Origin: Coffea arabica
Lineage: Eukaryota; Streptophyta; Magnoliopsida; Gentianales; Rubiaceae
Length of the DNA: 64,000 nucleotides
Direction: 5' to 3'
Assembly: GCF_036785885.1 (NCBI RefSeq)
Contig: NC_092323.1
Span: forward strand, 10,362,501-10,426,500
Shown: piece after piece, positions 1 to 11,230 of the stretch
Numbering within the stretch: the stretch's first letter is position 1
Layout: every line of letters starts with the position of its first letter
The notes under the pieces: generated by a model
Told to the model about the DNA's origin: nothing
The model's input: only the letters and a program-made list of their open reading frames with translations
Databases searched by the model: none
Program-made: the position numbers and the translations under genes

Positions 1-3000
1 TTCAAATTGATACTGAAACTCATGATCCCCTTGATATTGGTATGTCCATGCTCTTGTATTTGTGTTTACAATCTATACCTTTAGAACCTGCAATTAAGAA
101 GTGCTCTTGACCTCTTGACAAGCAGATAGCAATGTCTAGATTGGGCAGAAATTCATTTTAGTGTCCAAACTGCTGAAGTTAGTGTTGGACCAATGTTGCC
201 AACACCTCTTCTATGATTCCTGTTTAGAAGTTTGCAAGGTTGAGCAAAGATTACTTAGTGTGGGTTTTATGTTTGGCTTGTTGACATTGCCATCTTGAGA
301 TGTGACCTTGAAATTCAAATAAACTAGCATATAACATCTATTACCATCATCACACCATTATAGGACAAGAAAAGTAAAAGTTAATGATCACCCCTCCCCC
401 AATCACCATTTTTGACTTGTTTGCTGTAATCTTGTATAAGAGATAGTAGATGTTCATAAATGTTTTACTGGACGTGGTCATTTACTTGTCATTGGCTTAT
501 GAATATTCACTATCCTGTTGTTCGGCCAGAATCATAGTTATATTTTGCATTAACCTTGTTTTAGGAATGTATCAAATAAGAGAAGCAAATCAAATGGTTG
601 AGGAGTTTATGCTTGCAGCTAATGTTTCAGTTGCTGAAAAAATTCTCAAACATTTTCCCCTGTGCTCATTACTGAGGTACAGTATATATTCTTTTTAGTT
701 GTTCTTTGTTGCAAATTCTAACACTGACAGAATTACTTTTTGTAATACTACTGTCTTTTACTTACCTTTTGGAATGAAATTGAGATTCATTTTCCATTAA
801 TTTCAACAAAACATGCTTTGGTTACTCTCTCTCTCTCTCCCCCAAAAAAAAAGTGTGTATTATGGACAACTGGACTTTTAATTAAGCATGCTGATAAGAT
901 GGATTTTCTGGGATGCAGCATTCTCAGAAATTGTAATATGGGTCGGCAACTGACTTACTGATTATTAAGAAATAAAAAGCTAATGGAATTGGATTAATTA
1001 ACCGGACAAACTGCTAATACTCAGGACAATATCCAATATTTTTGACTGACAGGAGAATAGTATGCTGATCTCAGTCTACCTTCTCATTAATCTCCCCTTC
1101 TTCTGGCTGCATTCTGTTAATTACCCTGCTGTCAGTCCAAGGGTGACATGCATCACTATGTCTTATTGTCGTGTTTGAGATCTATCTGTAGGTGTGGCTG
1201 TGCAGTTCTTTACTGTCTTGAGCAGTAAATTATCCCAATTATGCTTTCAGAAGGATTTCATTGGTGCATGTATTTTCCTTTTTATATAGTTAGTGAGATA
1301 GTGAAGTCTAAATACTAGTTGCTTAGGCTGTTCTGTTGATTTTCATATTATTAATCTATTGCAACTATAACATTTGCAGACGACATCCTACCCCTACAAA
1401 AGAGATGCTTGAACCTTTAATTCGAACAGCTTCAGCTGTTGGTCTCCAATTGGATGTGTCATCCTCAAAAGCACTTGCTGATTCGCTTGATAGTGCTGTG
1501 GTCAGAAAAGGATTGGATTTTTCTTACTTTTGTTTTTTGCAATTATAAATTTGTTTGCTTTCATGAATTCTTTGGCGCGTGGTTTCTGTTTGTCATTTTT
1601 TCCCCAACTTGCTACTACTTTAAAATGTGATGCATATGTTACATGAGCTTGTGCTTGTTTGAAGACACTGACTTTGACAATTAATTAATTTCCTTCTTTC
1701 TCTAGCATCATCTTTAATTTCTAGTGTAACATAATATCTGTAATTAAGTCCCTCTTGATTCAGAAGGAAGTAGTTCCAATGAAACTATTAGTGAAAGAAT
1801 GATGAAACAAGCTAGAAATACCTTTTGCATCTAAAATCCATGCACATCTTCACGTCTCTGGGTGGGTTTTGAACAGCCACATGGAGTCTGGCTGGCATCA
1901 ATATAGTTAGAAGGGTTTTAATGCATCTTAGATCCATGTGTTTAGGGGTACAACTTTGCATATAATTGGAGAATCTGCTTTTAAGTGAGTGATTCATCTC
2001 TCTAGCTTTTTAATAGCTGGCAATTGTCCTTAAATGAGGTAGTAATGGTATTATAAATCTGAACTCTATGTCTCTTCGCTTTGCTTCTTTTTACTTCCTA
2101 GGATCTCTGCCTTTGCATGCATGTCAATGTGTAAGTCTTATATAAATGTCACTTTCTTTGCTTATTTTTCTTGAATGATAAATAACACCAGGTGACTGTT
2201 AGCTTTTTAATAGCTGGCAATTGTCCTTAAATGAGGTAGTAATGGTATTATAAATCTGAACTCTATGTCTCTTCGCTTTGCTTCTTTTTACTTCCTAGGA
2301 TCTCTGCCATTGCATGCATGTCAATGTGTAAGTCTTATATAAATGTCACTTTCTTTGCTTATTTTTCTTGAATGATAAATAACACCAGGTGACTGTTCTT
2401 TTTTCTCCAGGGTGGTGACCCTTACTTTAATAAGCTGATTCGTATTCTGGCAACTAGATGCATGTCCCAGGTACTTCCATTTCTATAAATAGTTTATTTT
2501 CATTTAAATATTGTGCTATGAGAAGCTTCAGTCATTCTTTATCAAATTTATGTTCTTCAAATTCAGGCAGTCTACTTTTGTAGTGGAGAGCTCAGTCCTC
2601 CAGAATTTTATCACTATGGTCTTGCGGCACCTCTGTACACTCATTTCACCTCTCCCATTAGAAGATATGCAGGTAATACAAGTCCTTTGTGATCTTTGAT
2701 CAACTCGTGAAAGCTAATGACTGAACCTTATGGTATTTTTCTCTGTTGTAGATGTGATTGTACACAGGTTGCTTGCTGCATCCTTGGGAATATATAGGCT
2801 TCCTGATGTACTGCAGGACAAAGCTCAGCTTACAAGTGTTTCTGACAGTAAGAATCACATCACTTACACCTTCATGACTTGTTCTCTTTGTACATGCTGT
2901 TTGACTATCACTTACATAAGGTTGCTGAAGTGCATGTAATACATCTTGATTGATTGAGTTGTTCAATTGGGTTTCCTTTCAATCAAAGAATTAACAGTTT

Positions 3001-4631
3001 CATGGTCGAAGCTTTGCTGGTGGTCTTGTAATATGGAGTTTTGATTCACTTAGCTGGATATTTGTTTCTGCTCCTTATTAGCACTATTTACTCTTCGCAT
3101 TTTTTTCACTTGCATAAACTTTTCAAATAGAAAAGTTGGTGGGGTTTATGTACTGTTTGACATAACGTAGCTACGACTTCATTTTTGTTTCATTATTAGC
3201 TGAATATTGCTGAAGAGTTCCATTGAATCTTTCTTCAAAGCAATGCTTGGCTCTTCTCTTTTCATTCAGGATTTTGTTTTCCAATATGCATGGATATTTT
3301 TCTTGTGTGGATAAGTAACAGAACTGAGTGGGGAAACAAATAATATGAGTTAAAGAATTTCGAATATTTAATCATGTGGCCATGTCACTGTAGAAACTAC
3401 ACTGTCTAGCAGACTCTGGATGTCCATATACTTCTGTCCACTAGAAAAATGGTGTGACATTCTCGAAGTCAACAAAATGTGGTATTTTGAAGCTTCATTG
3501 ATGATTGAAGCAGCCTTATTGGGTTCCTCTTGCTTTTAACTTCGATTAATAAAATTGATAAATAATGATATGTCCCTTGCCATTGTGAAAGTCTCATCAC
3601 ATTCATTGTCATCTTGCTTGAATCAGTTTGCATTTCTTATTCCTCGAATGTGTTCGACTTATGTTCATCAAATTTGGTTCTGAAACTTACTACTGTAAAT
3701 GGGTTCTTAGACTTAGTTTTGACATTTGCATATTGTATTAGATTCTGGTAAAAATTTTGACTAGTGCCTATTTCAAACAGATCTAAATTATCGGCATAGG
3801 AATGCACAAATGGCTGGTCGGGCCTCAGTTGAGCTTCATACTCTCATATATTTCAGGAATAGGCAAGTATTTTATTTTTGAGGAGTCTTTTTCTCCCCCT
3901 CTGCTTTCTTCTCCCTATCCAAGCTACCGCATGCTCTCTCTCTCTCACATATGTAATTTTGTTATTCTACTGATGCAGGCCGACAGATACTGAGGCCAGA
4001 ATAGTGAAAATACGAGCAAATGGTTTCATAGTTTTTGTGCCCAAGTATGTTTTGTTTCCTTGCACTTTAATTTACATAATGTGCATCTCCTGTATTTTAG
4101 TTTGCTTTCATCAGTACAGGGCAATCATAAAATTTCACGACTTTAGCTCTTTTAATTGATTGGCTAAACTTCTGATCTGAGCTTCCAAAACCCAATCCTC
4201 TGTCCCTACTGTGGCATTTATGATAAAACTGTCCCGACATGGTGAAATTTGAATTTGATTAATTATTTAACAATGAGTTCTTTTTTTATTATTATTAAAA
4301 TGCAAAATTAGAGCAATTTGTTTGTTTGACTGGAGTCCACATAAAAAAAGGGAAGTAGCAGACCTCTCGTGGAAATAGTTTCAGGTTGCTTAGTTTGAGA
4401 ATCCTTTCCCAATTATGTTGCAGGTACGGTATTGAAGGGCCAGTTCATTTGAGCAAGGAGGGAGAATGGTTGGTTGATGAACAGCAGCAGAGGGTTAGAA
4501 AAAGTGACAATAGTGTTCACTATGGCGTTCTTCAAACAGTGAAGATTCATATGGAGGTTGTGGAGCCCCAACCCCACCGGCCGAAACTCCAACTAACCTT
4601 AATTAACGATACAGATATTACGATAATGTGA
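1..4631 (+). CDS. RRP44A: Exosome exoribonuclease RRP44/DIS3, 3' part of gene (partial)
   Basis: RRP44 is the catalytic 3'-5' RNase of the RNA exosome, acting in nuclear and cytoplasmic RNA decay. The gene enters from the left, so the PIN, cold-shock and most RNB sequence is outside the window. Nine exons can be joined in frame: 3-39, 565-676, 1380-1500, 2411-2470, 2567-2672, 2752-2847, 3781-3862, 3979-4044 and 4424-4631 (stop TGA). They encode the late RNB domain, including [16 protein letters not shown], the conserved RNase II signature (exons 5 and 6). A C-terminal S1 domain follows ([20 protein letters not shown], then KYGIEGPV), and the end matches plant RRP44A. Intron 7 (3863-3978) uses a GC donor. 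The intron before exon 4 carries a 197-bp tandem duplication. No internal stops were seen. Assignment to RRP44/DIS3 rather than a DIS3-like paralogue rests on my recollection of Arabidopsis RRP44A. Confidence 0.95.
2004..2397. repeat. 197-bp tandem direct duplication inside an RRP44 intron
   Basis: Two abutting copies, 2004-2200 and 2201-2397, start with agctttttaatagctgg and end with ggtgactgtt. By eye they differ at one position (ctctgcctttgc versus ctctgccattgc). The second copy ends 13 bp before the exon at 2411, so the duplication lies just upstream of that exon's polypyrimidine tract and acceptor. Confidence 0.95.
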
Positions 4632-5432
4632 GAAAAATGTATGCTGATTTGTTTTCCTTGCAGTAGAATTAGCCGTGTACAGAGTTGTAGTTTTAGTCAT
4701 TCTTGGTCTGTTGTGCCGTGTTGTAGTTGTAATGATGCCGGAATGCTCATTTTTCCATGGAGAGTAATCTAATTCTTTTCCATTGTTTTCATGGAAATCC
4801 TGCAAAAAATGATTTTTCGTTTTTATTCTAACATTTTTCTTTCTGGATAGATTGCTGTTGATAATAAAGCTTCGGGTTTGACTTGGGTTCATTGCTTCGT
4901 TTAAAAGAAACGAAATGAAGAAAAGAAAATTTTGGTTCGTTTCCTTGTTTCAGAATTAGAACTTGCTTTATTCCCACTGATGATGCTGGATTACGGAATC
5001 CTTGAAGATTGCCTTAAATTGAGCTGCAAAGCCAGGAGTATGACAGGGCTTTGTGCTTCTTTTTTAAAAAGAAAAAAAAGATTCAAGTATGGAATTTAAG
5101 AAACTGGAGCAGAGAGAGGAAAGGAAGATTTGAATTCAAAACAAAAAAATGTATTCTAAGGCTTCCAAAAAAAAAAAAAAAAAAGACTTCGCGCTTGTTG
5201 GCAAAGTACGTATGCCAGTCACTTCGTAAGAGAGGATTGGAATCAGGAATTGGAAAAAATCCAATATTTTGGGTCATAGGTCTTGGATTCAAAATTTTGG
5301 AATGAATCATTAAAATTTGGAGTTTTCAATTCCTAATAAATTGGGAGGTTTTGGTGAATTTTCAAATTTGACCCATGTGCATGATTTAAAAATTAATATT
5401 TTGCTCTTTCTACACGCTTTTCCTCGTGTCAT
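4632..5432. other. 3' UTR of RRP44 and gene-free spacer
   Basis: The start is presumably RRP44 3' UTR, with a possible AATAAA poly(A) signal near 4862. The rest holds A-rich runs (5064-5081, 5167-5184) and AT-rich sequence up to the target duplication of the LINE. No gene was recognised. Confidence 0.6.
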
Positions 5433-5446
5433 TCTCTCTCCCTCCA
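5433..5446. repeat. Target-site duplication of the LINE, left copy
   Basis: TCTCTCTCCCTCCA, identical to 15431-15444. It fixes the left LINE boundary at 5447. Confidence 0.88.
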
Positions 5447-6146
5447 AGAAACAAATGATAAAAACAAAATGCATTGGCTGTCTTGGAGGAAAATGTTAAT
5501 AAAGAGAAATGAAGGAGGGTTGGGATTCAAGGATCTAGAAACTTTCAATAAAGCATTTTGGGTAAGCAGATTTGGAGGATACTTACCAAACCAAACCTCC
5601 TAATCAGCAAAGTGCTGAGAGCAAAATACTTCCCCAATGATTCTATCTTAAAATGCAAGCCTCACAAGAATGCATCCTAGATATGGCAAGGTCTACTAGG
5701 AGCCAAAAGCTTAATTGATAAAGGTTTGATCAGAAGAATTGGCAACGGGAGACGTACAAGCATCTGGGAATATAAATGGATCCCTGGATCAACTTCTGGT
5801 AAGCCTACTTCCCCTAGACCTCTAAACAGTGACTTAAAGATGGTGCATCAGTTAATCAGTCATAAAAGATGGAACAGGAACACCATTTTTAAATCCTTCA
5901 ATCAAAGTGATGCAGAGAAGATCGTGAACATTCCCTTAAGTTTGACAGGGAGGAAAGACAGTTATTATTGGCAACACAATGCAGGAGGGACATACACAGT
6001 CAGCTCATGGAAGAGAGTACTAGTGCAGAGAAGGAAGAAATAGGTGCAGCTGGTCCAAGTCTCACAGAAGGAAGCCAACAAGGCAGACAGATGTGGAACA
6101 CTCTATGGAAGCTTAACATCAAACATAAAATAAAGCTCTTCATTTG

Positions 6147-6293
6147 TGTCAACAGGTATCTTGGGAGGAAAACATCTAGTCACTGTATTATGAGTGACCA
6201 ACTAGTATTTATAGGAGTACAAACCTAACCGACTATTTACAAGAATACCCTTACTAATATATTATCTACAAGAATACTAATATTCTCCTAACA
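6147..6293 (-). repeat. 3' LTR of the Copia element
   Basis: Complete 147-bp LTR, nearly identical to the split 5' LTR. It abuts the polypurine tract on one side and interrupted LINE sequence on the other. Confidence 0.93.
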
Positions 6294-6300
6294 CTCCCCC

Positions 6301-8198
6301 TTAAGTTGGAGCATATATATCATAAGCACCCAACTTGTTACAAAGGTATTTCACCCTAGAGCCCCCTAAACTCTTGGTAAACAAATCAGCCAATTGATCT
6401 GCAGACGGTACATGAGATGTCTTGATGACTCCATCAAGTAATTTCTCTCGAATGAAATGACAATCAACTTCAATATGTTTTGTCCTTTCATGAAACACTG
6501 GATTAGACGCAATATGGACAGCCGCCTGATTATCACACACTAAATTCATAGGCTGTTTATACTCAAACCCAATTTCAAGTAACATGCTTTTCAACCAAAC
6601 CAACTCACACACAGTGTGAGCCATAGCACGGTATTCAGATTCTGCACTTGATCTGGAGACAACTGTTTGCTCTTACTCTTCCACGACACTAAATTACCAC
6701 CAACAAACACACAATATCCTGTGGTCGATCTTCGATCTGAGGTAGAACCGGCCCAATCTGCATCACTAAATCCTTCAATATCAGTGTGTCCATGATTTTG
6801 ATACAACAACCCTTTTCCAGGATCACCCTTAAGATACCTGAGAATCCGTATAACAGCATCCCAATGACTAGTACGAGGGGTATCAAGAAATTGACTCACA
6901 ACACTCACTGCAAACGAAATGTCAGGTCTCGTTACAGTGAGATAATTTAACTTACCCACAAGTCTTCGATATTGCTTAGGATCATCAAGTAATGTTCCTT
7001 GATCTCTTGCTAATTTCACATTGGGATCCATAGGAGTATCCACAGGTCGGCAACCTAACATCCCAACTTCACTCAACATATCAAGTACAAATTTCCTTTA
7101 ACATAAATCAATCCCATATTTAGACCGAACTACCTCAATACCCAGAAAATACTGTAAATGACCTAAATCCTTTGTCTGAAAGTTTGCCTGCAGATTGGAT
7201 TTAAGTTTCTGGATCCCCACAACATCATCACCTGTAATCACAATATCATCCACATAAACAACTAATAAAATTTTACCAGCATTAGAATGCCCATAAAATA
7301 CAGAGTGATCTACTCCACATCTCGTCAGATCGAACTCCATGACCACACTACTAAACTGGCCAAACCAAGCCCTTGGAGACTGTTTCAATCCATATAAGGA
7401 TTTTTTCAAACGACAAACCAACTGCGAATTCTCCCCCTAAACAACAAATCCAGGAGGTTGTTCCATATATACCTCTTCTTCCAAATCTCCATGCAGAAAT
7501 GCATTTTTCACATCCAACTGATGTAATGGCCAATTGTAAGTTGCTGCCAAAGAGATAAGAAGGCGAACTGAGGTAATCTTTGCAACAGGAGAAAATGTTT
7601 CTAAGTAGTCTACTCCATACACTTGAGTAAATCCTTGAGCTACCAGACGAGCTTTCAATCTATCAATAGACCCATTAGGCTGCACCTTTATAGTGTACAC
7701 CCATTTACAACCAACAACAGGCTTACCTGAAGGACGAGGGACAAGATCCCAAGTACTATTTTGTTCCAAAGCAGACATCTCTTCTTGCATAGCTAATCTC
7801 CAACCAGGATGATTAAGAGCATAGGTAATAGACTTAGGAATGGAGATAGAATCAAGGGAAACAACAAAAGAAGAATATGACATAGAGAGACGAGAATAAG
7901 ACACAAAATTAGAAATAAGATGGGAAGTACAATGTCTCTTACCTTTGCGTAAAGCAATAGGAAGATCTAACTCAGAAGAGAGCGTCATACCTGAATTTGA
8001 AGATTGAGAATTAATTGGTGAAGTGCGTGTCATATCAGGAACTTTCTCAACCATGGAACGACGAGAGTAAACTTGAAAATGAGGACGAGATAATCGAGCT
8101 ATGGAATCTGGTGGACTAGATAACTCAGGTAATAAAGGGGAAGGGACTGGTAAAACAGGAGAAGAAAAAGAGGGACACTGGTCTAACTCACAAGGCAT
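6301..8198 (-). pseudogene. Copia reverse transcriptase and RNase H, frameshifted
   Basis: In element order, 8198-7437 carries a serine/proline-rich linker and the start of the reverse transcriptase ([30 protein letters not shown]). A stop and frame change at about 7437 separate it from 7421-7098, which holds the catalytic VVYVDDIVITGDD. A further break at about 7098 leads to 7079-6591, with the RNase H start (GFSDADWAG) and a frame change near 6655. The final piece, 6624-6301, holds the CDNQAA and HIEVDCHF motifs and its TAA abuts the polypurine tract. These breaks mean no functional polymerase is encoded as one protein. All motifs are standard for plant Copia. Confidence 0.9.
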
Positions 8199-8283
8199 AC
8201 TGTGTTTGATAAAATATGGAGTAGATTCAAAGAAAGTAATATCAGCACAAGTAAAAAATCGATTTAAAACTGGACTGTAATAT

Positions 8284-9636
8284 CTATACCCTTTTTTGCG
8301 CTCGTGCGTATCCTAAGAAAATACACTTAATAGCACGAGAATCTAATTTATCCACCCCGGGAGTAAGCTGATAAACAAAGCACACACATCCAAAAATACG
8401 AGGAGGTAATTTAAACACAGGTTCATGAGAAAAAAGAATGGAGTGAGGTAATTGACCTCCAAGAATATTAGATGGCATGCGATTAATTAAATAACATGCA
8501 GTTAGAACTGCATCACTCCAAAATTGTTTGGGCACATTCATGTGCAACAACAGTGTTCGAGCAATTTCGATTAAATGTCCAATTTTTCTTTCAGCAACTC
8601 CATTCTGTTGTGGAGTGTGAGGACAAGAGGACTGATGAATAATACCAGACTTACTCATAAAGGTATTAAAATGAGTGGAAAAATATTCTTTCGCATTATC
8701 ACTGCGAAGTATACGTACCGGCACACCAAATTGATTCTTTATTTCTGCAACAAATGCAAAAAAAATGGAATATAGTTCTGAACGATCTTTCATTAAATAA
8801 AGCCAGGTAACTCTTGAAAAATCATCAACAAAGATGACAAAATATTTAAAACCTAACTTTGAAGTGACTCGACTAGGACCCCAAACATCAGAATGAACTA
8901 ACAAAAACGGTTCAGAAACCCGTTTATTGACTCTAGGAGCAAAAGAAACACGATGATGCTTTCCTAACTGACAAGACTCACATTCTAACGAAGATAATTG
9001 ACTCAAAATAGGAACCAACTTTTTCAAATTTTGTAAAGATGTATGACCTAAACGACAGTGAATTTCAAGAGGAGAAACAGTAGCAGGACATGCTATCGGA
9101 CCATTGAAGTTGAGAAAGTAAAGACCATTATGCTCATGCCCTCCACCAATCGTCCTCTTTGTCTTCAAATCCTGAATGACAACAGAATCAGGAGAGAAAG
9201 TAACTGTACACTGTAGAAATTTAGTGATCTTACTAACAGACATTAGATTAAAGGGCAAATTGGGTACGTAAAGAACAGAAGACAGCGGAAGTGATTGATT
9301 AATTTCTACAGTGCCTAGTCCTTTAACTTTAGTGGTAGATCCATCAGCTAAAGTAACATGAGGAAAGGGAGTAGATTCTTGAAAATTAGAAAAAATTTTA
9401 GAGGTACCTGACATATGATCAGTAGCCCCGGAGTCAATAATCCATGAGTCATTACCTTTTTGTGCTAAAGAAGCAGAGGGAAGAGATGCGTGATTTGTAG
9501 CTTGGTACTGTAGGAATTTAACATAATCTTTCTCAGATATAGTAACAGTCTTCTGGGACCCATGTGCTGAAAAACTCGATTCAATGTGGTCATTGGTAAC
9601 CGCATTGACAAACCTTTCAACCATGGCGAATGGCAC
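8284..9636 (-). CDS. Copia protease and integrase ORF (450 codons, gag absent)
   Basis: The protease active site [10 protein letters not shown] sits near residue 70. A GAG-pre-integrase zinc-binding region (RLGHTS ... CESCQLGKH) follows, then the integrase core with all three acidic residues: D in [10 protein letters not shown] in RSDNAKEY and E in QQNGVAERK. In full elements several hundred gag residues precede the protease; here only about 60 do, and the ORF starts about 200 bp from the primer-binding site, so gag was deleted. The ORF ends at a stop near 8284, after GYARAQKR, where a frameshift breaks continuity with the reverse transcriptase. It is unlikely to make a useful product alone. 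Confidence 0.9.
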   Translation of the reverse strand: MPFAMVERFVNAVTNDHIESSFSAHGSQKTVTISEKDYVKFLQYQATNHASLPSASLAQKGNDSWIIDSGATDHMSGTSKIFSNFQESTPFPHVTLADGSTTKVKGLGTVEINQSLPLSSVLYVPNLPFNLMSVSKITKFLQCTVTFSPDSVVIQDLKTKRTIGGGHEHNGLYFLNFNGPIACPATVSPLEIHCRLGHTSLQNLKKLVPILSQLSSLECESCQLGKHHRVSFAPRVNKRVSEPFLLVHSDVWGPSRVTSKLGFKYFVIFVDDFSRVTWLYLMKDRSELYSIFFAFVAEIKNQFGVPVRILRSDNAKEYFSTHFNTFMSKSGIIHQSSCPHTPQQNGVAERKIGHLIEIARTLLLHMNVPKQFWSDAVLTACYLINRMPSNILGGQLPHSILFSHEPVFKLPPRIFGCVCFVYQLTPGVDKLDSRAIKCIFLGYARAQKRV

Positions 9637-9649
9637 GTCAAACCAAAGA

Positions 9650-9800
9650 AAAGGTCAAAACTCGAGATGAACAGCGCGTGAACAGTGAATAGCGCCGCGT
9701 GAACTGTGCCGCGAACAGTGAACAGTGTCGCATGAACAGTATGCGATGAACAGTGAATAGTCGCGATGAACAGTATCGCGTGAACAGTCGCGATGACCAA
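9650..9800. repeat. Degenerate short tandem repeats in the Copia leader
   Basis: On the + strand the unit gaacagt recurs about ten times, interspersed with CpG-rich tcgcg or gcgcg spacers (for example gatgaacagtatcgcgtga). It lies in the untranslated leader between the primer-binding site and the protease ORF. It is much richer in CG than its surroundings. Confidence 0.75.
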
Positions 9801-9839
9801 AACTTTTGCTAGATGTTTAACCCTAACCCTAGGACTTTT

Positions 9840-9851
9840 GCTCTGATACCA
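9840..9851 (-). promoter_or_regulatory. Primer-binding site of the Copia element
   Basis: TGGTATCAGAGC on the minus strand directly follows the LTR end TTGACA. This is the standard initiator-tRNA-Met priming site of plant Copia elements. Confidence 0.9.
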
Positions 9852-9972
9852 TGTCAACAAGTATCTTGGGAGGAAAACATCTAGTCACTGTATTATGAGT
9901 GACCAACTAGTATTTATAGGAGTACAAACCTAACCGACTATTTACAAGAATACCCTTACTAATATATTATCT

Positions 9973-9977
9973 ACAAG
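9973..9977. repeat. Target-site duplication of the solo LTR, left copy
   Basis: ACAAG, repeated at 14417-14421. Removing one copy and the insert restores the Copia LTR exactly as in the intact LTR at 6147-6293. Confidence 0.93.
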
Positions 9978-10476
9978 TGTAGACACCAAAATTTGATTGT
10001 AATTGCTTTTACTATTTATTTTTCTACTTTTTATTGTTTTTGTCGTGTCAGTTTTATTGACTTTTTAGTTTTTAGTTTTTATCTTTGCGTTATTATTTTT
10101 ATTTTTGAGTTTAGCATGGAATTTCTCGAAAAAAAATGAAAAAAAAGAAGAAAAAAAAAACATTCAAAATATGTTTTAGTTGTTGTTATTCAAATTCAAT
10201 GTTTTTGTGAAAAAAAGAAAAAAAGAGACAGAAAATTAGCATTTCGTTTTATCTTAATTAGCATTTCTGCATTTATTTGATTTTTAGGTAATTGGTTATC
10301 TATATTAATTAGTTTTTTTAAAAAAAAAAAGAGTTTTTGTCGCAGCATGCACGCTGCAATTTTTTGCAGCGTGCAAAGGACGGCCAGGCTTGCCCTTTGG
10401 ATGGCTGGATGTGAGGGACAAGGACAGGCCCTCATCCTCACCTTTCAGGTGAGGGTTTAGGGGATTGGGAGGTTGG

Positions 10477-10485
10477 TATAAAAAG
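10477..10485 (+). promoter_or_regulatory. TATA-like box of the solo LTR
   Basis: TATAAAAAG lies at the boundary between an AT-rich part (U3-like) and the purine-rich tract. This is a plausible LTR promoter; no start site can be proven from sequence. Confidence 0.45.
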
Positions 10486-11230
10486 AAAAAGGGCTACAGC
10501 CGCAAGGGGGGAGTGGGAAAGAGTTAGCGGCTGAGAAGAAAACAAAAAAAGAGAGGAAGCTTTTCTGGGGTTAAGGAAAAAATCGAGAGCAAAGGGGAGA
10601 AATCTGGGCTGAGGTCTAGAGACCGAAAGGAGAAAAGGCAAGGAAGCTACGGAGAGGGTCATCGAGTGATGGCTGGAGGAACCTGAAAAAAGAGAGAGAA
10701 GGTTGACGGCTAAGGAGGGAGAAAAGGAGAGAAACCAAAAGAACGAGAGGGAGAGGAGAAAGTTTCGATCTTTTCTCAACTATAACTGAAAGGGGGAGAG
10801 AGGTTTTTGGAACAGCAAGAAAGAAAAACAGCGGCTAAGAAAGTGAAGAAAAAGGGAGCTGCGGCTGAAAGGAAAAACAGAGGAAGGGCGGCTGCTAGAA
10901 AGGAAAACAAAACAACGACAGGGAAGCTTTTTGGGGAGGGCTGGACAGAAATAGAAAGGGCAGTGGTGGCTGAGTTCTAAGATCTGAAACTAAAAAGGAA
11001 AAGGGAGAGATTAGAGAGTTGGGGATGGCTGTTCGAGTAAGGAGACAGAGAGAGAAAAAAGATTGAGGGTGACGGCAAGAAGTGAACCGAGAGCTTTGTG
11101 AAGTAAGAGTGAAAAACAAGCAAAGGGAGGACTGAGTAGAGTTGGCGTTTAGAAACGAAAATCAAAGAGAGACGGAAAGAGGAAAAAGAAGAAGCCACGG
11201 CTAGGAAGGAAATCGAAAGGAACCCACGAA
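10478..11230 (+). repeat. Purine-rich low-complexity tract in the solo LTR
   Basis: About 750 bp dominated by A and G, with scattered gcggct motifs. Open frames on the minus strand here are Ser/Leu/Phe-rich artefacts of the composition, not genes. Confidence 0.8.

Noticed and set aside
450-698. ORF starting upstream of the RRP44 exon at 565
   Set aside because: Only 565-676 matches RRP44; the earlier part is intron read in frame.
10196-11198. Several minus-strand ORFs of 73-113 codons
   Set aside because: They are Ser/Leu/Phe-rich by-products of the purine-rich tract inside the solo LTR and resemble no protein.
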